This document shows positions 26,680 to 33,684 of a stretch of DNA of 38,858 bases, piece after piece. Source of the DNA: Methylomonas rosea (GTDB lineage Bacteria > Pseudomonadota > Gammaproteobacteria > Methylococcales > Methylomonadaceae); the NCBI RefSeq assembly GCF_024505055.1, contig NZ_JANIBL010000025.1:1-38858 (forward strand). Direction: 5' to 3'. How positions within the stretch are numbered: the first letter of the stretch is position 1; the number at the start of each line of letters is the position of its first letter. Made by a program: the position numbers and the translations under genes. The notes beneath the pieces are model-generated. The model had not been told where the DNA came from, made no database searches, and saw only the letters and a program-made list of their open reading frames with translations.

Positions 26680-27705
26680 ATGCCAGCGCCGTCCGACAAA
26701 TCCATTCACACGAGTCTGCAAGATCAGGCCATCGCCTGGCTGGTTTGTCTGCGCGACGACAGTTTGAGCGATGCGGAACTCGAAGCGTTCGCCGATTGGC
26801 TGAACCGCGACCCTTTACATGCCGAGGCATTTACCGAGGCAGAGAATTTGTTCAGAGACATGGTGGTGGCCGGCAGTCTGTCCAGAGAAGCGGAAGCAAA
26901 ACAACCGGTGTTTAGGCAAGCCGCACCGGCGACTTTCGGCGCGGCTAAAATCAAGCCAGCCAAACCCAATCCACGTCGGCCCTGGTTCGCTGCCGGGTTT
27001 GCCATGGCGGCGATGTGCCTGTTGGCGATTGGGCTAATCATGCCCCAACAAGCGCGCTTGCTTAGCGATTATTTAAGTGACTACCGCACGCAAACCGGTG
27101 AAATTCGCGAGATTCAACTCAGCGACGGTAGTTGTTTGCTGATGAATACCAATAGCGCGGTTTCCGTAGCGTTCAGCGCCGAGGCCAGGCGGATCGTGTT
27201 GCACCATGGCCAGGTGCGATTTACGGTGGCAAAGGATAGCCGGCGGCCTTTCGAGGTGGTAGCCGACGGCTTAACGGTCCGTGCTTTGGGTACTGTGTTT
27301 GAAGTGTATAAAACCGCAGCAGAGCATACCGAGGTGACCGTTCAGGAGCATGCCGTAGCGGTCCGCACTGCGGATCGAGAGAGTGACATTACCGTCGCCC
27401 AGGGGCAAAGCTTGAGCTATAAGCCCGGATTGCCCTTGCCGCATCCGCAGGCCGTGGGGGCGGAACAGTCCGCTTGGCAGCAACATCGGCTGGTGATCAA
27501 CGATAGACCTTTAGCAGAATTGATAAGCGAGTTGGAGCGCTATCGCTTCGGACGGATATTTCTGGCCGATGCTGCGCTTAAAAATTTGCGGGTGACCGGG
27601 GTGTTTTCTCTGGATACGCCTGACGAGGCCCTTTCTTCGGTGCGCAAAGCACTGGCCTTGCAAGAAACCCGTATCGGTCCCTGGTGGGTGTTATTGCATC
27701 GCTGA
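26680..27705 (+). CDS. fecR: FecR-type anti-sigma/sigma regulator
   Basis: This 341-aa inner-membrane regulator of the adjacent FecI starts at an ATG preceded by GGAG. The N-terminal cytoplasmic domain has SLQDQAIAWLVCLRDDSLSD and DPLHAEAF. A membrane segment follows (PWFAAGFAMAAMCLLAIGLI), then the FecR periplasmic domain (LSDGSCLLMNTNSAVSVAF, HHGQVRFTVA, VRALGTVFEV). The C-terminal receptor-contact domain has RPLAELISELERYRFGR and VTGVFSLDTPDEAL. It should receive the signal from the STN domain of the receptor at 27919. Confidence 0.92.
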   Translation: MPAPSDKSIHTSLQDQAIAWLVCLRDDSLSDAELEAFADWLNRDPLHAEAFTEAENLFRDMVVAGSLSREAEAKQPVFRQAAPATFGAAKIKPAKPNPRRPWFAAGFAMAAMCLLAIGLIMPQQARLLSDYLSDYRTQTGEIREIQLSDGSCLLMNTNSAVSVAFSAEARRIVLHHGQVRFTVAKDSRRPFEVVADGLTVRALGTVFEVYKTAAEHTEVTVQEHAVAVRTADRESDITVAQGQSLSYKPGLPLPHPQAVGAEQSAWQQHRLVINDRPLAELISELERYRFGRIFLADAALKNLRVTGVFSLDTPDEALSSVRKALALQETRIGPWWVLLHR

Positions 27706-27740
27706 TATTTTGGCGCGGCAAACCTTCGTGCATATTTCGT

Positions 27741-27790
27741 CAACCCAGCCCATGAACATCGTCGCTCCCGCACAGACGGGAACGACGATG
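27741..27790. repeat. Degraded half copy of the MITE-like element, with hairpin
   Basis: CAACCCAGCCCATGAAC leading into CGTCGCTCCCG here resembles the left half of the element at 32744. The part from 27757 to 27790 is itself a hairpin, CATCGTCG pairing with CGACGATG plus inner CCCG/CGGG. It occupies the fecR-receptor gap, the same relative position as the copy at 7045. Confidence 0.5.
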
Positions 27791-27918
27791 CCGCTTTAAT
27801 TTGTGTATTCCAGCGGGTCGAAAGCTCGAACGCATAAGCTCAAGCCGTCCGTATCGATTCCCTCATTTCGAAAATAGTTAAATTTTTTGTGATCGATTTT
27901 TGTGCTGAAACGACTTCT

Positions 27919-30486
27919 ATGTTGAGAAACATTATTTTTCGGACAGGACGGATCTTGAAAGCACGGATTAACGATTTTCGCTATCAGCTTGCAGTCGGCG
28001 CATGGCATCGGCCGGCCATATACCTTTGCTACGCGCTGAACGGCAACCGCGTCGGCGTCGATACCTGGGTATTGATCTGGTTGGCGGCGGCTGGCGGGCA
28101 ATTGAGCAGCAGCCAGGCGGTTGCTGCGGAATCGGTCCGCCACTTCAATATTCCCGGTCAGTCTTTAAACAACGCGCTGATTCAATTTGCCGCACAAGCT
28201 GAGTTGGAGTTGATTTTTTCAGCGGACATGTTGCGTGAGATCGTCAGCCCGGACCTGCAAGGTGACATGTCGGCGGAGCAGGCATTGACTCGCTTGTTGC
28301 ATGACAGCGGCTTTGCTCATCGTTTTATCGATACCGACACGGTGACTTTGGAACGCAGCTTGGAGCAAGCTGCGTCGACCAATACGCCGCCGGTTACCTT
28401 GGATGCCATGACCGTAGTGGGCTCAAAAACCGGGGAAGCCGGCACGGAAATCGGCGCCGAGTCCATGCTTGCAGATGTGCGGACCTATGCCGTTAGTCAA
28501 ATTGTCAGCGCTACCAGAACGGACACGCCGATCAAGCAAATCCCGCAGTCGGTGCATGCGCTGAAACGTACTTTGCTCGACGACCAGCAAGCTATCAACG
28601 TCAGTGAATCATTGATCAATGTCAGCGGCGTAGTGCCGCGCAATGTGCTCTACAGTCCGGTTATCGAAGGCACATTGATTCGCGGCTTCCGCTCCGAACA
28701 ACTGATAGACGGCTTTACTCAATACTACAACCCCGGCGACCGGGAAAGCACGGTTAATATCGATAAAATCGAGGTGCTGAAAGGCTCCAACGCCTTGCTT
28801 TACAGCGGCGGTTCGGGCTCACCGGTGGGCGGGGTGGTGAATCTGCTTTCCAAATTGCCACAGGCCAAATACTTCGGCCAAGCCGGTTTTAGAATCGGTA
28901 GTGATAGCTTTTATCAGCCATTTTTTGATATCAATCAACCGTTAAACGATCATGTTCTGACGCGCATTACCGGCGAATACACCAACGCCAGAGATAACAT
29001 CGACATGATCGAAACTCAGCGTTTTAATATCAATCCGGCCCTGACGCTGACCGATAACGACAAAACCCGTTTGACCCTCCAAGCCAAGCTGTCACGCTGG
29101 CAGCAACCGGAGTATCAGGGCTTGCCCGTCACCGGCAGCATTGCCGGGGCTTTTCGTATCCGCCCTGATCTGTTCTTGGGGCCGGCCAATCTGCCCGATA
29201 GCCATTCGGATGCCGATGCGGTGTGGGCTGCACTGGACAGGCAAATCAACCGGAGCTGGCGCTTAAACCTGAAGGCGCGCTATGCGCACGCCAAGTTTGA
29301 CGAGAAAATTCAGACGCTGTTCGGTAGCGACGGCCTGAGCGCGGATCGGCCCTTGTCGCCAACATCGAGCTGGGCCTTGGTCAATGCCGAATTGTTTCAA
29401 CAACAGCATGAACGTAGCTTGCTGGGCAATTTGCAGGGCAAGTTCAAGCTTGGTCCCAGCGAAAACAATTTGTTATTTGGGGCGGATTACAGCCGTTTGC
29501 GCGATGCCGGGTTTATCGAAGGCGACTTCGGACCCTCGGGTTTGGGCGTGGGTACATTGAATTTGCAGGCACCTGTATTTGACACCCCGTATGGCGTGCC
29601 GGGGCCTGGCCTGGAAAATCAGTTCATCGAAAACATCACTTACGGTGCTTACCTGCAGTGGCAAAGCACGCTGTACCGGCATTTTCATGTGCTGTCCGGT
29701 CTCAGGCTGGGCAAGGTCGACATCGATTTCAATAATGCGCAAACGGGGGTACACGTTAAAACCGATACGCTGAAATGGTTGCCGCGTCTTGGCGGCGTGA
29801 TTGATCTGAACGACGAAGTGTCCTGGTTTGTTTCCTACAGCGCGGGCATGCGCGGCCAACCCTTTGTGAATTTTGTCGATACGCCGGCCCCGGAATTATC
29901 CAACCATCTGGAAACCGGCCTGAAATTCAATGTTGCGAACCAATTCAGCGGCCAATTGGCACTGTATCAAATCGAGCGCAGCCAGGTCGCGGTCACCGAC
30001 AGCAGCGATTTTCAGCGGCGTTCGGTCGCCGCCGGCCAGCAGCGTTCGCGCGGCGTTGAACTCGATCTGCTTTGGCAGCCGTTCGAAGGTTTGAATCTGT
30101 TAGCGAACTATGCCCACACCGACGCCCGGTTCATGGATGACAAGGCCGGGGTGGATGCCGGCAATCGCTTAGCCCAAGTCCCGGACGATGCCGGGCGGCT
30201 CTGGGTGCATTACCGTTTTCAGCAGGATGCGCTGCAAGGCTTTAGCGTGGGCTTTGGCGTATATGCCCGTGCCGGGGCTTATGTGTCCAACAACAATCGC
30301 TTCAAAACCGCTGCTTATCACAGCTTTGACGCAGCGCTGGCTTACGAAACCGGGCGTTTTACATGGGCGGCCACGGTCAAGAATCTTAGCGATGAGGATT
30401 ATTTTCAGCCCTACGGCTATTTCGAGGGCCGGGTTGCGCCCGCGCCCGGCCGAGCCGGATTCGTCAGTGTTTCGATCAAGTACTGA
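27919..30486 (+). CDS. TonB-dependent siderophore receptor with STN signalling domain
   Basis: This outer-membrane receptor of about 855 aa belongs to the third fecI-fecR cluster. The start is uncertain: ATG at 27919 or GTG at 27889. Either gives an unusually long leader of about 70 residues before the STN domain, with the hydrophobic part VLIWLAAAGG ending near AVAAES. The STN domain begins at FNIPGQSLNNAL, the TonB box region is TLDAMTVVGSK, and the plug contains TDTPIKQIPQSVHALKR and IEVLKGSNALLYSGGSG. The C terminus is an aromatic Tyr (SIKY). It is only distantly related to the two receptors near the left end, so a different ferric chelate is likely. Substrate unknown. Confidence 0.92.
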   Translation: MLRNIIFRTGRILKARINDFRYQLAVGAWHRPAIYLCYALNGNRVGVDTWVLIWLAAAGGQLSSSQAVAAESVRHFNIPGQSLNNALIQFAAQAELELIFSADMLREIVSPDLQGDMSAEQALTRLLHDSGFAHRFIDTDTVTLERSLEQAASTNTPPVTLDAMTVVGSKTGEAGTEIGAESMLADVRTYAVSQIVSATRTDTPIKQIPQSVHALKRTLLDDQQAINVSESLINVSGVVPRNVLYSPVIEGTLIRGFRSEQLIDGFTQYYNPGDRESTVNIDKIEVLKGSNALLYSGGSGSPVGGVVNLLSKLPQAKYFGQAGFRIGSDSFYQPFFDINQPLNDHVLTRITGEYTNARDNIDMIETQRFNINPALTLTDNDKTRLTLQAKLSRWQQPEYQGLPVTGSIAGAFRIRPDLFLGPANLPDSHSDADAVWAALDRQINRSWRLNLKARYAHAKFDEKIQTLFGSDGLSADRPLSPTSSWALVNAELFQQQHERSLLGNLQGKFKLGPSENNLLFGADYSRLRDAGFIEGDFGPSGLGVGTLNLQAPVFDTPYGVPGPGLENQFIENITYGAYLQWQSTLYRHFHVLSGLRLGKVDIDFNNAQTGVHVKTDTLKWLPRLGGVIDLNDEVSWFVSYSAGMRGQPFVNFVDTPAPELSNHLETGLKFNVANQFSGQLALYQIERSQVAVTDSSDFQRRSVAAGQQRSRGVELDLLWQPFEGLNLLANYAHTDARFMDDKAGVDAGNRLAQVPDDAGRLWVHYRFQQDALQGFSVGFGVYARAGAYVSNNNRFKTAAYHSFDAALAYETGRFTWAATVKNLSDEDYFQPYGYFEGRVAPAPGRAGFVSVSIKY

Positions 30487-30605
30487 CCTAATTAGCAAGA
30501 TGCGTCAGCTAAACCAAAAAAATCCGTCATGCTCGCTGGGATACCCAAAGGGCACAAGAGCGGGCATCCAGTGCCATGGACGGCGAGCTTCGAGCTATCC
30601 ATGCA

Positions 30606-30640
30606 GTCGTCATTTCGGCAATCCCTGCCGAAATGACGAC
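30606..30640. repeat. Perfect 15-bp hairpin
   Basis: GTCGTCATTTCGGCA at 30606-30620 is the exact reverse complement of 30626-30640, with the loop ATCCC. It lies about 120 bases after the receptor stop. A terminator role is possible, but no T-run follows and the form is typical of dispersed palindromes. Confidence 0.65.
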
Positions 30641-30761
30641 TTACGCGACGTGCCTTTGAATTAGCTGAAGCAGCTTACTAATCAGGAGTACTGATGTCGT
30701 CCTTATCTATTTACCGCAGGAGTTTTTCAGGAGCACCTCACTCAGGGACTTAGAGTGATGT

Positions 30762-30850
30762 CGTAGGGAGTGCGACAAACATGCCACATCCGCCGCGAGA
30801 CGGAGCCGGAAAGCCACGGGTCTTGGAGATTAAGACAGCCGGGTTACCTT
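30762..30850 (+). promoter_or_regulatory. GEMM-I-like cyclic-dinucleotide riboswitch
   Basis: The leader reads GCGACAAACATGCC, then a stem (TCCGCC/GACGGA with one mismatch) capped by the GNRA tetraloop GCGA. Next come GGAAAGCCACGGGTCTT, a loop, and AAGACAGCCGGGTTACC. The AAAGCC, CACGGG and AGCCGGGTTACC blocks, the GTCTT/AAGAC second stem and the GNRA loop match the GEMM-I (cyclic di-GMP-I) consensus in order. GEMM variants can prefer cyclic AMP-GMP, so ligand identity is open. About 75 bases separate it from the first gene. There GTTAAGGTT and AACTTTAAC can form a stem just before the ribosome-binding site, a possible expression platform. Confidence 0.78.
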
Positions 30851-30871
30851 CAAGCTGCATACCGTTAGTTA

Positions 30872-30899
30872 AGGTTGGCGATTTGAAGATTAACTTTAA
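30872..30899 (+). promoter_or_regulatory. Possible riboswitch expression-platform stem
   Basis: GTTAAGGTT and AACTTTAAC pair (one G-U) between the riboswitch core and the TAAGGAATAAAAAATG start region. It could modulate translation of the first CTERM gene. Inferred from pairing only. Confidence 0.35.
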
Positions 30900-30923
30900 C
30901 CGTAATTTATTAAGGAATAAAAA

Positions 30924-31700
30924 ATGACAATCTTGCACTACAACCGTTCTCAACTGGCGACCGCCGGCCTGCTGGCCTTCAGCGCACTAACCGCCGTTTT
31001 GGCTCCCGCCACAGCCAGCGCCGCGCAAGTCAGCGGCGATGCGACCATCACCATCAACAATGCTGCTTTTGCGGCGGCATCTGTCAATGTCGGCGCCGGG
31101 TATCCGAATGGCTGGATTGTCGCGAAACATTGGGGTGCCAGCGATAATTTACTCGGCATCACCGGTGCAACCACGGGCGGTACTGCGCTGTCGGCAACTG
31201 CCAGCACGCCAATGTCATTTGTGGTTAACGCCAATACCGCTACCAACAACTATCCGGCTTCCGGTCCCTATGGCCGTACCGAACAAGCCACTACGATGGA
31301 TGCCGGCAATACCTCGGTCGGTCAAATCGGTCTGAGCGGCGCCTGGTTATTAACCAGTCCCGGCGGCAGCGGCATTTTGACCCCTTACGACTTTAGCCTG
31401 GTAAAAACTGCCGGCATCTGGAATATAAAAACCTTCGATACCGGTTTTGGCACTCAAAATTTCTTGAAACTGACCAACGTCGCCGAGTCGGTAAACGGCA
31501 ATGGCGAATTGCTGCTGAGCGGCGATTTGCAATGGACCGGTTTGTGGGCCGGCTTGGTTGGCGCCAATACCAATGCCGTGGTCGGTACCTTTAGTCTGGC
31601 GCCGTCCGCTGTGCCGGTGCCTGCGGCAGTCTGGATGTTCGGCAGCGGTCTGCTGGGCTTGCTGGGCGCAAGTCGCAGAAAAGCCTTGGCCGCAGCTTAA
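30924..31700 (+). CDS. VPLPA/PEP-CTERM surface protein, first of three related genes
   Basis: This 258-aa exported protein starts at an ATG with TAAGGA upstream. A signal peptide (LATAGLLAFSALTAVLAPATASA) is followed by a secreted beta-rich domain, then a C-terminal sorting tail: VPVPAAVW, the helix MFGSGLLGLLG and a basic end ASRRK. Such tails are recognised by exosortase-type enzymes that cut and attach proteins to the cell surface or matrix. The middle shares ITINNAAF, a GWIV/GIWNI motif and GELLLSGDL with the next two genes, so the three are likely paralogues. Function is unknown. It is the gene directly under the riboswitch at 30762. Confidence 0.82.
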   Translation: MTILHYNRSQLATAGLLAFSALTAVLAPATASAAQVSGDATITINNAAFAAASVNVGAGYPNGWIVAKHWGASDNLLGITGATTGGTALSATASTPMSFVVNANTATNNYPASGPYGRTEQATTMDAGNTSVGQIGLSGAWLLTSPGGSGILTPYDFSLVKTAGIWNIKTFDTGFGTQNFLKLTNVAESVNGNGELLLSGDLQWTGLWAGLVGANTNAVVGTFSLAPSAVPVPAAVWMFGSGLLGLLGASRRKALAAA

Positions 31701-31855
31701 CTCACAAAGTGGGCTTGGGGCGGTCGCCAAGATTCGCTTCGGGCCCGGACTTTCGGCAATAAATCCCTCTTCTTGCCCGCATGCCGCCGACTGCTGTCGC
31801 TTGCGTATTCAGCCAGGGAGAGGGCTTATTCCGACCATCCGCTGATAGGGATTTT

Positions 31856-32698
31856 ATGAAGATCAACAAAAACTGCGGCTATCCCGCTTTGGCCGTGCGG
31901 GCGATGCTGGCCATCGGCCTGGGAATGGCCTCAGCAAGCGCTGATGCCACGCTATTGAATGCGCCTTCCGGCGGCACGTTTACGATGAACCTGGACCGCA
32001 ATGCGCTGGCGCCTTACGCCGGCGGTTATTTTCTGTCGACTTTCTGGGACGCAGCGGCATCGGCTACCGACAATCCGGCCAATACCGGCGACCATTTGCT
32101 TAGCCAGCTCAACAGCACCGAGATTTCCGGACTTAATCAGGTGTTCGAGCTGACGGCTATCGGCAACGACCCCAGTCCGCAAGCCAGCCAGCGTTACGTC
32201 AAAGCCACATCAGCCGATTTTGCCATCGATACCATCACGCTGGCCGGCGTGGCCGGGACACAAGTGGGCATGACCGGCGTGCAGGGATTTTATGCGCCGA
32301 ACTGGCCGCCCAGCGGGGCCGGCTTGGTCAACGGCGATTTTTCGCTGCGTTACGATGCCGACCGGCAAACCTTGGGCCGCACCGGCTGGTACTTGGCCAA
32401 TAACATTTATTTCACGATGGCTGTGTACGACCTAAACAATCTAAGCCTGAACTTTACCAATGCCGAAAACTGGCTGCTGAGCGGCGATTTATTAATGTCT
32501 CCGGAAAACGCCGGCATGTTGCAAGGCCCGCAATTGATCGATGTCGGTAATTTCTGCTTGGGCACCGGCGCCTACGCCGGTTGCGGACAGGTATCGGCGG
32601 TGCCGCTGCCCGCAGCTGTCTGGCTATTTGGTAGCGGATTATTGGCTTTTATCGGTAGTGCTCGTAAGCGCTATTTTTCAACAAGAGTGAGTTTATGA
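31856..32698 (+). CDS. VPLPA/PEP-CTERM surface protein, second of three related genes
   Basis: This 280-aa exported protein has a signal peptide (VRAMLAIGLGMASASADA), a secreted domain starting GGTFTMNLDRNALAPY, and a C-terminal sorting tail (VPLPAAVW, LFGSGLLAFIG, SARKR). Shared motifs with the neighbours are NLDRNAL, GRTGWYLANNIYF and NWLLSGDLL. The ATG at 31856 is preceded by TAGGGA; the frame is open to 31781, but that part lacks signal-peptide character. It follows the first gene by 155 bases and overlaps the third by four bases (ATGA), indicating cotranslation. Function unknown; cell-surface location inferred from the tail. Confidence 0.82.
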   Translation: MKINKNCGYPALAVRAMLAIGLGMASASADATLLNAPSGGTFTMNLDRNALAPYAGGYFLSTFWDAAASATDNPANTGDHLLSQLNSTEISGLNQVFELTAIGNDPSPQASQRYVKATSADFAIDTITLAGVAGTQVGMTGVQGFYAPNWPPSGAGLVNGDFSLRYDADRQTLGRTGWYLANNIYFTMAVYDLNNLSLNFTNAENWLLSGDLLMSPENAGMLQGPQLIDVGNFCLGTGAYAGCGQVSAVPLPAAVWLFGSGLLAFIGSARKRYFSTRVSL

Positions 32699-33684
32699 AA
32701 ATCATTAATCATCAATCGTCTGTATGGCTCTTTACCGTCAAACTATTCACCCGGCCCTTGAATACCGTCGCTCCCGCGCAGGCGGGAGCCCTGTTGCCAC
32801 GGTGGATTCCCGCTTTCGCGGAAACGACGGCTATAGGGAATTTTAGGGCCGGGTTAATACTAGCGGTTTGCGGTATTTTTCTGTCCAGCCATGTCCTCGC
32901 CGCGACAGTCAGCGGCGGCGCGCTGATCATTAATCTAAACCGCGATGCGCTAATCGCCGGTGTCGATCAGGACTTATATCCGGATACGCCCACCGCAGAA
33001 TTTCAAATTTGCTGCCGACCTTCTCTTTACCTGGAAGAGTTTTACGACGCCTCGTCGGCAGCGAAAACCTTTGTTGAGTTGCGGGATGCTAATACACCGG
33101 ATTTATACGATCTGGTATCCGATGAAATTCCGGCGACAGGGCTGCAATTTAGCGTCAACGGTCCTGGTGCAATAACCAACCCGGGCGGACGCCAGAACAG
33201 AAATACCACTTTCCAGTTCGAACCCGGCAATTTGTTCGGTACCGCCAGCGGTAGCATCGGTCTGGGCGGCGTGATGCGCTTTAGGGTTGACGTCAATCCG
33301 CCAAACAATAGAGTGCATTTGGGCGACATGACTCTGGAATACGACCCCACGAAAGAAGCCGCCACGCCGGGCCGCTCGGGTTGGGTGATTACCAATCATA
33401 TCGGTTTCGATGCCGGCGGCTTTGAGCTGTTTGATGTCACCACCGCAATAGTCGGGGATACTTTAAGCCTCAATGGCAATCTGGGTTTTGGTTGGGGTTT
33501 CGATCATCTGGGCGCCGGCGCCGCGCGTTTGCGTGATACCCGCATCGGTACCTTCAGCTTTCAAACCACGGTGGTGACGGGAGAGCTGCCGGCAGCGGTG
33601 CCGGTGCCGACAGCGGTATGGCTGTTTGCCAGCGGCTTGGCCGGGCTGTTTCTGAATAGCCGTTCTAACAGCAGGAACGCGTGA
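32695..33684 (+). CDS. PEP-CTERM-type surface protein with repeat-derived N-terminal extension
   Basis: This 329-aa protein overlaps the previous stop by four bases, which with GAGTGAG upstream fixes the start. The first 17 residues are followed by about 39 residues encoded by an inserted palindromic element (32744-32859), ending near the signal-peptide core LILAVCGIFLSSHVLAA. The secreted domain begins SGGALIINLNRDAL, matching the two upstream genes, and contains GRSGWVITNHIGF. The tail is VPVPTAVW, LFASGLAGLFL and a basic end. The insertion keeps the frame; export of the long-leader form is uncertain. Alternative ATG starts after the insertion do not exist. Confidence 0.78.
   Translation: MKIINHQSSVWLFTVKLFTRPLNTVAPAQAGALLPRWIPAFAETTAIGNFRAGLILAVCGIFLSSHVLAATVSGGALIINLNRDALIAGVDQDLYPDTPTAEFQICCRPSLYLEEFYDASSAAKTFVELRDANTPDLYDLVSDEIPATGLQFSVNGPGAITNPGGRQNRNTTFQFEPGNLFGTASGSIGLGGVMRFRVDVNPPNNRVHLGDMTLEYDPTKEAATPGRSGWVITNHIGFDAGGFELFDVTTAIVGDTLSLNGNLGFGWGFDHLGAGAARLRDTRIGTFSFQTTVVTGELPAAVPVPTAVWLFASGLAGLFLNSRSNSRNA
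32744..32859. repeat. MITE-like element inside a coding region
   Basis: The ends TATTCACCCGGCCC and GGGCCGGGTTAATA are inverted repeats with one mismatch. The interior has CTCCCGCGCAGGCGGGAG and an imperfect ATTCCCGCTTTCGCGGAAA hairpin. Compared in reverse complement, it matches the element at 7045-7162 along its length. It is translated within the gene at 32695 without a stop. Target-site duplications are not clear. Confidence 0.75.

Larger units (their letters stand above)
30487..30923. other. Intergenic region with repeat and riboswitch
   Basis: These 437 bases carry no protein gene that I can support. The first half holds palindromic repeats: GGATACCC/GGGCATCC at about 30538-30568, and the hairpin at 30606-30640. 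The second half is the structured leader of the CTERM operon, with CACTC/GAGTG around 30739-30756 and the GEMM-like riboswitch. Confidence 0.6.
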
